In this document: piece by piece, positions 48,728 to 57,544 of the stretch
Numbering within the stretch: position 1 is the first letter of the stretch
How the letters are laid out: every line of letters starts with the position of its first letter
From: Nitrosococcus wardiae
Lineage (GTDB): Bacteria; Pseudomonadota; Gammaproteobacteria; Nitrosococcales; Nitrosococcaceae
Direction: 5' to 3'
NCBI RefSeq assembly: GCF_004421105.1
Contig: NZ_CP038033.1
Span: forward strand, 391,659 to 455,658
Length of the DNA stretch: 64,000 nucleotides
The notes under the pieces: generated by a model
The model's input: only the letters and a program-made list of their open reading frames with translations
Told to the model about the DNA's origin: nothing
Database searches by the model: none
Position numbers and translations under genes: made by a program

Positions 48728-50794
48728 CTACAATATTTTCACCACCACCATGGTGACATCGTCCTCAAAGGTTTTTCTGTGACAAAAAGCCTGCAACCGC
48801 TCAATAATGGTGGTGATAATCTCCTGAGGTTCCGATCCCATTTGATGATGCTGATTGAGCAAATCACAAAGGCGATCAATCCCGAAACATTCGCCTTTTT
48901 GATTTTCGGTTTCGATGATGCCATCGGTGTAAAGGAAAATCATATCCCCCCGCTGCAAATTCACTAAACGTTCCTCGAAAATCACGTCTAGTTTTACACC
49001 AAGCACCAGCCCATCCGCATCCAGTTGCCGACAAGGCTGTCCTTGGCGAAATAGCAAGGGCGGAATATGGCCCGCATTGGCATAGGCTAACTGACCTGTC
49101 GCCGTATCGTAGCGCAGATAACCCATGGTGATGAAATGATCAGAGCGGTCCAAATCTTCATAGAGGGCCTCATTGAGCCCCGACAGAGTATCCGCTACTG
49201 TTCTATGCAAATGAAATTGCGCTTTTAGAGCGCTACGTGTCTCCGCCATCAGTAAGGCCGGCCCCACGGAATGCCCCGAAACATCCGCAATGACAATATC
49301 GACAGCCTCATCCTGCCACTGAAAGTAATCAAAGTAATCCCCACCCACATGAGTGGCAGGGAGGCAATAGCCTCTAATTTCCACTGTCGGCAATATCAAG
49401 GGGGCGGGAGGGAATAATGATTCTTGAATCTGCTGAGCAATCCGCATTTCATTACGGGAGACTGCCAGCTTGACGCGTGCCCGCCGAATGGCCTCCTCCG
49501 CTTCTTTGCGCTGAGTAAGATCACGCAGGAAGCCGCTGAATACATAGCTCTCCCCTACCTTTAGAGGTGACACGGTAAGCTCAACCGGGAATTCATTGCC
49601 ATCCCGGTGTAATGCGCTTAATTCAAGCCGCTTGCTCAGCACCGGCCCCTCCCCTGTCTTTAGAAACCGCTGCAGCCCCTGCCGATGGGCTTGCCGATAA
49701 CGGGGAGGAATGATGGTGTCCGCCAACGACGACCCCAGCACTTCGTTGCGATTCCAGCCAAATATTTTTTCAGCCTGGGGATTCCAATCGGTGATTAACT
49801 CATCGGCATCCATCAGGATAATGGCATCCAAAGCGTTCTGGATAATCAGCCGGGTCTGGGCCTCACTCTCCCGCAAGGCAGCCTCGACCCGTTTCCGCTC
49901 AGTAATGTCTTGCTGGATAGCCAAGAAATGGGTAGGGTTGCTTGCGGCATTTCGGATCGGCGCAATGCTCTCCAAAGCCCAATAAAGCTCCCCATTTTTT
50001 TTTCTATCCTGGATTTCATCCCGCCATTCACGACCAGCAGTAATGGTGTCCCAAAGCCGTCGATATTGCTCAAGGGAGGTCTTTCCAGATTGCAAAAGGC
50101 GGGGGTTTTTGCCAATCACTTCCTCAGGCTTATAACCGGTCAACCGCGTAAAGGCAGGATTCACGTATTCGATATTGCCATCAAGATCACTAATCAAGAT
50201 GGCGTTAGGGCTTTGCTCTAGTGCTCGGGAAAGTTTGAATACCAGTTCGTCAGCCTGCCGAGTCGCAGTAATATCTCGATCAATACCGCGCCATTTGAGC
50301 AATTGGTGTTGGTCATCAAAAATGGGTACAGCCGTTGACTCGGTGAAAATAAGATGCCCATTCCGGTGCTGATAACGACGAATGAGATGCTGGAAACCTT
50401 CTTCCGTCTCGGCACCTTTGCGCAATTTCAAACGTAGCGCCTGCTGATCTTCCGAGGGCACGAATTCGCCGTAAAACCGCCCAATCAACTCCCGCCACGG
50501 ATAACCCAAGATGACATTGACACTGGCGCTACAATAAGTATAGCGCCCCTCGGCATCCTGCTCCCAAATCCATTCCCCTGTCATGGCGGCGATCTGATTA
50601 AAGCGCTCTTCACTTTCCTTAAGAGCCGCCTTAATGGCCTCTAGTTTGGCCGATTGCTGGGCTAGGCGCTCTTCCAGATTGGCAAACCGCTGGCGCAACG
50701 CCTGCTCAGTAGGCCTTCCTCTCGCCAACTTATGCTCTGCATCCGATTCGGTACGGATAGGATCAACTTCTCGTTCATTCATTCCAATAGACAC
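48728..50794 (-). CDS. PAS-sensor SpoIIE-type serine phosphatase
   Basis: A 688-residue cytoplasmic signalling protein. N-terminal coiled coil (about 25-65), three PAS domains (about 65-180, 190-310 and 315-435), then a PP2C-like SpoIIE phosphatase domain (465-688) with GDYFDYFQWQDEAVDIVIADVSGH and the terminal FLYTDGIIE and DDVTMVVVK motifs. It probably acts on an anti-sigma-factor antagonist (STAS) protein, but none is encoded nearby. No membrane segment is seen, so the PAS domains likely sense a cytoplasmic signal such as redox state or a ligand. Confidence 0.88.
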   Translation of the reverse strand: MSIGMNEREVDPIRTESDAEHKLARGRPTEQALRQRFANLEERLAQQSAKLEAIKAALKESEERFNQIAAMTGEWIWEQDAEGRYTYCSASVNVILGYPWRELIGRFYGEFVPSEDQQALRLKLRKGAETEEGFQHLIRRYQHRNGHLIFTESTAVPIFDDQHQLLKWRGIDRDITATRQADELVFKLSRALEQSPNAILISDLDGNIEYVNPAFTRLTGYKPEEVIGKNPRLLQSGKTSLEQYRRLWDTITAGREWRDEIQDRKKNGELYWALESIAPIRNAASNPTHFLAIQQDITERKRVEAALRESEAQTRLIIQNALDAIILMDADELITDWNPQAEKIFGWNRNEVLGSSLADTIIPPRYRQAHRQGLQRFLKTGEGPVLSKRLELSALHRDGNEFPVELTVSPLKVGESYVFSGFLRDLTQRKEAEEAIRRARVKLAVSRNEMRIAQQIQESLFPPAPLILPTVEIRGYCLPATHVGGDYFDYFQWQDEAVDIVIADVSGHSVGPALLMAETRSALKAQFHLHRTVADTLSGLNEALYEDLDRSDHFITMGYLRYDTATGQLAYANAGHIPPLLFRQGQPCRQLDADGLVLGVKLDVIFEERLVNLQRGDMIFLYTDGIIETENQKGECFGIDRLCDLLNQHHQMGSEPQEIITTIIERLQAFCHRKTFEDDVTMVVVKIL

Positions 50795-51281
50795 CGCTCG
50801 AATTGCTCAACCGACGCGGAAGCGACAGTGGCATCCGGTTCGCCTACCTCTGGGGAAAAACCGAATACGGGTATAAGGTCGGCGACTCTGTTGCCCTCCG
50901 TGCTCGCACCCCAAAAGATTGCCCTACGGAAAACGACTTGCTCAAAATAGCCTAGAAGACTTACTTAAATACTAGTAAATGGTAAATTCGCCGTATTTAT
51001 GCCCTAAGACCTCATTAATAGGCACCCGAATGCCTGACCTTAAGATAAGGAAAATAGACAAAACGGGTAAAGGGTAACTCCTTATGGGAGTCTGAGCAAG
51101 GCAAGGGAGGAACCAGGCTGCCCCTGGTTGAAAAGAGGAGTCAAGGGAAAATCTTGGCCTTTCAAGACCCTGGATAGTACTGAGCAACCCTACTTTTCAT
51201 AATTAGGGGTAGAGTGTGGATTGAGTGCAGTAATTGATGCGCCAGGAAGGGCGCACATCACCAAGGAAAAAGATCACGGCA
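50795..51281. other. Gene-poor gap
   Basis: 487 bp between the phosphatase start and a small hypothetical gene. Short frames exist on both strands (for example 50972-51187 minus), but none has a ribosome site or recognisable sequence. No tRNA, repeat array or strong hairpin is visible. It must hold the phosphatase promoter; I cannot locate it with confidence. Confidence 0.5.
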
Positions 51282-51557
51282 CTAGGAAGCCTGAATCTTA
51301 CAAGCAGCCAATCTCACTTGCCACTCCTCCAGTACTTGCTGACGAATAACCTTATCATCAGCGCTAGCCAACAGCACTTCTTTAGGAATAGAGAGGGTTA
51401 CCATTTCCCAACCTTCTTTAATGGCACATTCCACTTTGACTTCCCAGTGGCTATTCCGTGGTTCCACCTCGAATAAATAGGCCTCTAATGCCAACTCATC
51501 CAACAATTCGGCTACTGTATCCCGAGCTTTGACAAAATCGATAGTGCTTAAAACCAT
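51282..51557 (-). CDS. Hypothetical acidic protein
   Basis: A 91-residue protein with no signal or membrane segment. A helix (MVLSTIDFVKARDTVAELLDEL), a beta-rich middle (AYLFEVEPRNSHWEVKVECAI, MVTLSIPKEVLLA) and a C-terminal helix suggest a small alpha/beta fold. Codon use and composition look like a real gene. No family recognised. Confidence 0.5.
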   Translation of the reverse strand: MVLSTIDFVKARDTVAELLDELALEAYLFEVEPRNSHWEVKVECAIKEGWEMVTLSIPKEVLLASADDKVIRQQVLEEWQVRLAACKIQAS

Positions 51558-51689
51558 CTAGTTGCTCCGAGGTCTTATCCTATTTACAACAGTTATAGCA
51601 TTTCCCGTTTAAATGAGACTGAGGCGTTTGGGGTCAACGTGACCCGACCCACTCTCAATCCATCCCTGGAAGCTCAACGCCGGCTTGCC

Positions 51690-51713
51690 ACGCCAGGCTT
51701 TCCTGCCTGGCGT
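51690..51713. repeat. 9-bp hairpin (possible mobile-element end)
   Basis: ACGCCAGGC (51690-51698) pairs with GCCTGGCGT (51705-51713) around a 6-base loop, without a following T run, so not an ordinary terminator. On the minus strand a frame with stop at 51674 runs through it and upstream toward 51800, in a style (GVDATRPSAARVDR) like the tail of some OrfB transposases. It may be the relic of another TnpB-type element. Confidence 0.3.
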
Positions 51714-51824
51714 TCACCAGTCTGCGTAGGTCCAGCGGGCCCACGGTCCCGGTCCACCCTTGCCGCCGACGGTCTGGTCGCGTCGACCCCAACATCGTTC
51801 CCTCTAGATGAATAGTATGTGTAG

Positions 51825-52701
51825 TCAACGCTTACCTTTTGGAACCATATGGAAAATCCTTGCTATGCGGCGCTCTGTAAGAAAAGCAAGGCAAAAGAGT
51901 TGGACTAAGTTATCCGCTTGGACTAACTCCAATCCAATTTTCTTTGGAACTAACTCCTTACGGGTACCAAACAAACGATCCCATATAGATAAAACGATAC
52001 CATAATTACTGTCGTGCTCGCTTCTCAAAGTTGAGTGATGAACCCGATGAAGAGTGGGCACAATAATAATTTTTGACAGCCACTTTTCGCCTTTAAACGA
52101 TAGATTGCTATGATGAAATAGAACAAAGAGCGTTTTACTGAGATCACAAACTAGGACCACATAAGCATTAACTCCTACCACTACGACAAAAAGACACTTG
52201 TAAATTACTTCTAAACATAGATCAAACACATGGAAACGAAACCCGGTGCTGACATTAAGGCTTTTATCACTATGGTGAATTTTGTGGAATCGCCATAAAA
52301 ACTCAAAACGATGGCTGGCAACATGCCATCCATAGAGTGCAAGATCAAACAATAGGTAAAGACACCACCCATTTAAAAACACCGTTATCGAGACCACTTA
52401 ACAGGCCTAGGTGTGAATATTGTTGTGCAATCAAAAATAATGATGATATGGAGACGAGGGTTAAAATCACATCGTTGAACAGAAATACGGTAGTATTTGT
52501 CGCCAAAGAATCCCTGGTTATTTTTTTCGTAAATCGCCTATAGGGATGCAAGATTTCCATTATCAAGAGTAAAAAAAATACACCAAAGACTGCCATCATC
52601 AGAACATCTTCGATGCCAAATGAAGAAAACAGAGTTGTCAAGGGCTCGCCGCCCTCAATGGGGGTATTTACCGGCTTTAGGGAAGTCGCTGAGGCCGTCA
52701 C
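51825..52701 (-). pseudogene. Fatty-acid hydroxylase / sterol desaturase family, frameshifted
   Basis: Two overlapping frames make one membrane di-iron hydroxylase. 52701-52345 encodes the N-terminus with two hydrophobic helices; 52397-51825 encodes the rest with the three histidine clusters HVASHR, HKIHHS and HRVHHS. Adding one T in the run at about 52347-52351 would join them as VVSLPIVFDLALYGWH, which matches the expected continuity. So one base has been lost (true mutation, sequencing error, or less likely recoding). All metal ligands remain. Confidence 0.75.
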
Positions 52702-52876
52702 TGTCCACCTCCTCGCGCTGACAGCAGCCTTACGACCCGCAATGCCTAGAGATTGGCACGCTTAGGAATGTAAGGATAAGCTCTGTTAAGGAATACCGAT
52801 AAGACCCCCCAGGGAGATCGGAGTTCCACAAGCCCTGGTTATTTACCTACCCTGGCAAGGTAGCGTAAACAATATC

Positions 52877-53287
52877 TTACAGCCGAATATAGCTTTTGGC
52901 CCGCAGCAGTAGTTTATAATCAGCAGGACTGTGATGAAAGATTAACCCGCCCCTGCGACTCGAGCTAGGAGGCACGTAATCGAAGGTGGTCTCACTGGTT
53001 TCCACCGGCGTGCCGGTGGAAACGCCGGAAGGCAGTAGCTGACCTTCAATGATAGCGTCTTTAGCAGTTTCCCTGCCTGCATTATATACCTCGATTTCCA
53101 CAAGGTACGCATTATCCTGCACGATGGTGAACAGCTGCCTGATTCGCAGTTCCGGCGGACCGCCAGGCTGAAGCGCCAAGTCGATGAGATATCCAATCAC
53201 CATGATTAGCAGCAATAGACCGGCACCTCCAATCATCTTTTCGGGTAACGGCGTTTTTCCTTTGGTGTAATTCTGCTGTTTCTGCAT
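52877..53287 (-). CDS. TIGR02588-like membrane-anchored protein
   Basis: A 136-residue protein with one N-terminal helix (about 18-38) and a periplasmic beta-sandwich-like domain (IRQLFTIVQDNAYLVEIEVYNAG, then TFDYVPPSSSRRGGLIF). It starts 17 bp after the larger membrane gene on the same strand. The pairing and sizes fit the TIGR02587/TIGR02588 gene pair of unknown function; the assignment is from memory of those families. Confidence 0.6.
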   Translation of the reverse strand: MQKQQNYTKGKTPLPEKMIGGAGLLLLIMVIGYLIDLALQPGGPPELRIRQLFTIVQDNAYLVEIEVYNAGRETAKDAIIEGQLLPSGVSTGTPVETSETTFDYVPPSSSRRGGLIFHHSPADYKLLLRAKSYIRL

Positions 53288-53304
53288 ATTGTGCCTTCAT
53301 TGGG

Positions 53305-54153
53305 TTACAGAATCAGCCGTGCGGCCGCCGCGCCAATCGCACCGGGCAGTCCTAGTACGGTCATTGAAAGCACCATGTTATACAACGAGCCACCGTCCAG
53401 TCGGCCGAAAGTCCACAGGGTGTAAAGACTACCAAGCAGCACTAGAGCGTATCCGGCCACAGAAAAATACAGAAAGGCTCTAAAGAAACCTGCCTCTTCT
53501 AGTATTTCCTCCTGACCGCGGAACCCCACCCCATACACAAAAGCATGCATGGTAATGATGGAGACCACAACCAGCAGCAGCGCAATCGGAGGCGTGATCT
53601 TGTAGGAGATCAGCACTATTTCTTCGGTGGGCGCCAAATTGAAAGAAAGAAAAATGGCCCCTACCAACATGATGAACAACTCGCGCAGATAGTGTAACGT
53701 GGGCGGTATATTATCCTCCCACACTTCTCCTTTTCCAAGCTGACTGCGCGCAAGTAGCGCACCGATGCTGGCTGGAACGGCTTGCAGCGAGATCTTGCCG
53801 ATGATTTCATCCATACTCATACCGATTTCGACCACGCCGAAGAGGGGAAGAAAAAACGCACCTGCGACAAACCCAATGGCGTAGCCAACAAAGGCGTCGA
53901 TAATCGTATCAAACCATCCGATACTGCGCTTGAACCCCCAGTAGCGCGCCAGGCCAACAAGCAGCAGCGCATTTATGGCTGTTAGCACTGCAAGCCGCAA
54001 AGGGCTTATGTAGAAGCCAAGATACCACATCTCCATGGTCATCAGCATGGGCAGGGAAAAGATAACGGCGCCGGCAAAAGCACGCGCAATTCCAACCCAA
54101 AACGCCCTTTCACGGGTGTGGCCGCGCCGTTGATTATATCCGCTTTTTGGCAT
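53305..54153 (-). CDS. TIGR02587-like integral membrane protein
   Basis: A 282-residue protein with seven or eight hydrophobic helices, a basic N-terminus (MPKSGYNQRRGHTRERAFW) and charged loops (FKRSIGWFDTIIDAF, SQLGKGEVWEDN). Only two genes in the unit; the second is the smaller anchored protein. Function unknown. No transport or enzyme motif is seen. Confidence 0.6.
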   Translation of the reverse strand: MPKSGYNQRRGHTRERAFWVGIARAFAGAVIFSLPMLMTMEMWYLGFYISPLRLAVLTAINALLLVGLARYWGFKRSIGWFDTIIDAFVGYAIGFVAGAFFLPLFGVVEIGMSMDEIIGKISLQAVPASIGALLARSQLGKGEVWEDNIPPTLHYLRELFIMLVGAIFLSFNLAPTEEIVLISYKITPPIALLLVVVSIITMHAFVYGVGFRGQEEILEEAGFFRAFLYFSVAGYALVLLGSLYTLWTFGRLDGGSLYNMVLSMTVLGLPGAIGAAAARLIL

Positions 54154-54475
54154 GCTTTCTTTCGCTTAACCTACGGACGTAAAAAAGGCCAGATTGCATG
54201 AACTAGCTGCTCGGCAGCGCTGTCGTGCACTGCGTGGCCTCATTTTGGGATTTTGTTGATTGTTTAAACTTTTGACCTACTGAGGATAAAAATCCTATCA
54301 CTACTTCCCACAACATACTCACAATATTAATGAATATGGAGGAACAAGGAAGTCATACTACGACTTTCCCCAAAAGTCCGGATCATTGCTTATAATTTTG
54401 TACAGTAATCTAATTATAAGGAATATTTCCCCTTGAACTATGGCGAGAGGGACACCCCTATTAGGATGACATTCA
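54154..54475. promoter_or_regulatory. Divergent intergenic region upstream of Crp-family gene
   Basis: 322 bp between two divergent starts. It is AT-rich near 54340-54425 and contains a perfect TATAAT at 54391-54396 on the plus strand, about 80 bp before the regulator start, but no convincing -35 box at standard spacing. No gene is seen. Confidence 0.3.
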
Positions 54476-55120
54476 ATGCCCTTAAATACATTATCCTCCT
54501 TAGAATTTTCTCCAGAAGACCTGGAGTTGCTTTGCAGTTGCGGAGTCACAAGAAGTTACCCAAAGCATACAATTTTGATTCACGAAGGAGATCTCAGCGA
54601 CTCGCTTTATATCATCCTGAACGGTAAGGTAAAGGTTTATGTCAGTGATGAAAATGGCAAGGAAGCCATTCTCCGGACCCAGAAAGAGGGAGAATACTTT
54701 GGCGAATTAGCGCTGCTTGATGAGAGACCTCGCTCAGCTTCTGTAATGACCCTTGAAAAATCCCGCCTATCGGTGGTCTCAAAAGCGGTATTTAGCCGCT
54801 GCCTTAAAGAACACCCTGATTTCGCGCTCAAGCTCCTTTGTACTTTAACCCACCGAATTCGCTCTCTCACCGACAGTGTTAGGAACTTAGCATTACTGGA
54901 TGTCTATGGCCGGGTTGCCCGCACCCTTCTAGACCTTGCCATCGAAAAAGAAGGTAAACTTGTCATCGAAGAGCGCCCCACCCATCAGGAAATTGCCCAA
55001 AGAGTAGGGGCTTCCCGGGAAATGGTTAGCCGGATCATGGGAGATCTTGCCACTGGAGGTTATATTGAAGTCACCCCCAAAACCATTGTTATCCCCCGAA
55101 ACTTACCGTCTGCCTGGTAA
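54476..55120 (+). CDS. Crp/Fnr-family transcriptional regulator
   Basis: A 214-residue regulator with an N-terminal cyclic-nucleotide-binding fold (about 12-130: YIILNGKVKVYVSDENGKEA, GEYFGELALLDERPRSASVM) and a C-terminal winged helix (THQEIAQRVGASREMVSRIM). The FGELALLDERPRSA phosphate-binding cassette resembles that of true cAMP receptors. There is no N-terminal cysteine cluster, so it is not an Fnr-type oxygen sensor. Ligand and targets unknown. Confidence 0.88.
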   Translation: MPLNTLSSLEFSPEDLELLCSCGVTRSYPKHTILIHEGDLSDSLYIILNGKVKVYVSDENGKEAILRTQKEGEYFGELALLDERPRSASVMTLEKSRLSVVSKAVFSRCLKEHPDFALKLLCTLTHRIRSLTDSVRNLALLDVYGRVARTLLDLAIEKEGKLVIEERPTHQEIAQRVGASREMVSRIMGDLATGGYIEVTPKTIVIPRNLPSAW

Positions 55121-55299
55121 TCTTTACCATCACCCAGGGCTAGGCAAGCAAGAACAGCATCGGGAAAAATATTGCATGGCTTACCCGCCGACTTGGAAGA
55201 AAAATTAATTCTATTAAAATAGAAAGCACTTAATCTCTCCGAGATGAGCATTATAAAACCCTATTGATTTCCAACCTAAAACTGTCAAACACCAGGACA

Positions 55300-55761
55300 A
55301 TGCTGACATCATCTAACGAAGAGTCCCTCCATCTGCATGAGAATGAATTCAAGAATATCCTTGCCGCCCATCAACAGTGGCTACGATCAGAGGGAAAAGA
55401 AGGTCAACAAGCCCACCTTGATGGGGTTATCCTTCGGGGGGCTAATCTGAAAGGCGTTAATCTCCAGCGAGCCAATCTTACCTTGGCCTGCCTAGAGGGG
55501 GCCAACCTAGAAAATGCTGACCTTCAAGGATGCACCCTCATTCTTGCCAGCCTAAAAGAAGCGAACCTGACCAATGCTAGGCTTCGGGGAGCGGATCTCA
55601 ACAGTTGTAAATTACAGGCGGCTGATCTTCAGGGCGCCGATCTATCCGCTGCCAACCTAGAATGGACCGACTTATCCTATGCGAACCTTTATCAGACCAA
55701 CCTCCGCGGTGCCAACCTAGACAATGCTAATCTCAATAACGCCCTTGGAGTTTCGCCATGA
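55300..55761 (+). pseudogene. Pentapeptide-repeat protein, 3' end cut by TnpB element copy 2
   Basis: From the ATG at 55300 (MLTSSNEESLHLH) a helical N-terminus is followed by about 20 A(N/D)LxX pentapeptide repeats (GANLKGVNLQRANLTLACLEG and on), which form a right-handed beta-helix. The native sequence ends at 55743; the last residues (LGVSP) and the stop come from the element. The protein may still fold, but its natural C-terminus is lost. Role unknown. A TTG at 55264 is an alternative start. Confidence 0.7.
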
Positions 55762-55835
55762 CTGACTGCGGTTCGGTCCCTCCTCACCTTGTCAGCCTGG
55801 AGAATTCGCGTTTCCTCGCGGTCCTTGGGCGGTGG

Positions 55836-56054
55836 CTAGGCCACGGCCCGTGGGGTCTTTACCGCTCCACGCGCTTTATCGGTTCCGGCGCTCCCCGCCG
55901 TACCCAACATCAAAACATTGATGGCTGCATTGATATCCCTATCGTGTTCCGTTCCACAGTCCGGGCATTCCCACTCACGGATTTTGAGCGGCATGGACTC
56001 TTGAATAGTCCCGCACTCAGAGCACGTTTTACTGGTGGGCGCCCATCGGTCCAC
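55836..56054 (-). CDS. tnpB: TnpB copy 2, exon 2 (zinc finger and last catalytic Asp)
   Basis: 72 codons plus stop, beginning VDRWAPTSKTCSECG. It holds both CxxC pairs of the zinc finger and the third catalytic Asp (HDRDINAAIN). Joined to exon 1 it restores a 385-residue TnpB. It differs from the matching part of copy 1 at roughly two dozen of 219 bases by eye (for example CPDCGTEHDRD in place of CPDCTTRHDRD), unlike exon 1, which is nearly identical. Confidence 0.85.
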   Translation of the reverse strand: MDRWAPTSKTCSECGTIQESMPLKIREWECPDCGTEHDRDINAAINVLMLGTAGSAGTDKARGAVKTPRAVA

Positions 56055-56105
56055 ATAGGGTAGGGGGGCTCGCATCCGCGTGGGAATACGGCTCCCCCTC
56101 CCTCC

Positions 56106-56140
56106 GAACCGGACGTGATAGTTTCCCATCATCCGGCTCT
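56106..56140 (-). ncRNA. Group II intron domain V
   Basis: On the minus strand AGAGCCGGATGATGGGAAAC, then TATCACGTCCGGTTC, folds into the domain V hairpin: AGAGCCGGA-type lower stem, bulge, and a GAAA tetraloop. This is the catalytic core of the ribozyme and looks unmutated. It is followed by a GC-rich stem that would be domain VI with the branch site. Confidence 0.85.
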
Positions 56141-56169
56141 CCGAACCTGCGTGTTCCGTGTTGTCCGCT

Positions 56170-57544
56170 GGCTTTGGGCGTGTGTCTGTGCAGGGCAAGT
56201 GTGGCAGAGCACGATGCGTTTCCGCAGTCTGGCCGCCTTTACTTGCTGCCATAGCGGGGTTCCTTGTCGGTCCTTAAGGTGCCGAACGTGGTGGACCTCG
56301 CAGGGCTCGCTGGTGTTACCGCAGCGTTCGCACTGTTGCGCTTTCAGCCGATCAATGACATCAGACCTCGTAGCGGTGAGCTGGAGGGCCCTTGGTGAAG
56401 CGGGGCAACGTCTGTACGTCCTTAATGTTAAAGACTTCCAGTCGCCGCACGGTCCCGTTTACCATTGCTTGGACAACTAATTTTCCCGGTGCGATTCTCA
56501 GTCTATTAGCCTGTTTTTGTACGGACGACTTGTGCTTAATCGCCAAGGTCTTGAGTAAGCTGGTGGTCCCTAACAGGAGCAGTTTTCTCAGTTGGTATTT
56601 AACGAGTGGCGCAAGCTTGTAGCCCCCGCATTTCCGCATTGTAGGCCAGTACCATCTCGAAGTCCGAGCTATCGATCAGGTACTTCCGATGCTTCGCTTT
56701 GAGGGTGTCGAGGTTTCCATATCCGCACCTGTCCGCGAACGTAAACAGTCTGTCCTTCGGGACGTTGAGCCGTACCGCATCGGAGGTGATCCGGCTTTTC
56801 ACTCTCTGCCCGTTCAGATTAACCCTGTGTTCCTTGGTGGCGGTGCCGCTGGTGCGGACTTCGTAGCCAAGAAACCGCGTTCCGTTCGTGGCCTTGCTCA
56901 GTGTGCTTTTCTCCGGCGATGCTTCCAGTTTCAACTCCCGGTCAAGGAATGTCTTGATCCGTTGCATTACCTGTTCAGCATCCGCCTTTGCTCCGATGAT
57001 GCCCACCAGAAAGTCATCGGCATACCGCACATAGTTCAGTCGCCGATAATTGGGGTCCAGTGGGTCACCGTAGGGGAGTTCCGAGCGTTGGCGCTGGAGG
57101 GCTTTGACTTCCTCCACACACCGGCGGGCTTCGTCCGGTTTCCCTTCCTCAGCCAGCTTGTCGGCTTTCTTTCTGAGTTGGTACATTTTCTGACGCAGGG
57201 ACACATAGGGCGGATTCTGCCGCCGTCGGGATTCCCAGCGGTCTGGTTTTCCCGTTGGCTTTCGGGATGTGTACCCGTCTGACAGGATTGAAGACAGACG
57301 TCCCGTTTCGCAACTGTGCAATGATCCGTTCCACCGTGCCCAGTGAAAAACCGTGCAGGGTGTCCTGGATGACGCCCCGAGTTGTTGCCCCCGCATTGGA
57401 GGCAACGTTTTCGTAGGCGCGTTCCCATAGCGGCATTTCGCATAGGAGCCGAAACAGTCCGTTAATCCTTTTCCCCTGTGTGGACAGGTTTGGAATGGCA
57501 TTCATTCGCTTTTCTAGAGTCATGGATAGCATCAGCACGTCCAC
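56170..57544 (-). pseudogene. Degenerate group II intron reverse transcriptase/maturase (IEP)
   Basis: Pieces in three or more frames. 57544 to about 57224: N-terminus and RT0/RT1 (KANGKTRPLGIPT). The next piece resumes at RRQNPPYVSLRQKMYQLRKK, which normally lies after RT4, so RT2-RT4 (probably 400-500 bp) are deleted with a frame change. RT5 with YADD (RLNYVRYADDFLVGI), RT6 and RT7 follow. A second break near 56625 (NAEMRGL / YKLAPLVKYQ) starts the maturase X domain. A third near 56360 begins an HNH domain (CERCGN, CEVHHVRHLKDRQGTPLW), which itself shifts frame near CHTC. No functional protein is expected. Confidence 0.85.

Noticed and set aside
50972-51187. 71-residue minus-strand frame in the gap after the phosphatase gene
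   Set aside because: Composition is not gene-like and no start signal is seen.
56599-57501. Intron reverse transcriptase as an intact 300-residue protein
   Set aside because: The frame lacks RT1-RT4 and starts in out-of-frame sequence; it is one piece of a broken gene.
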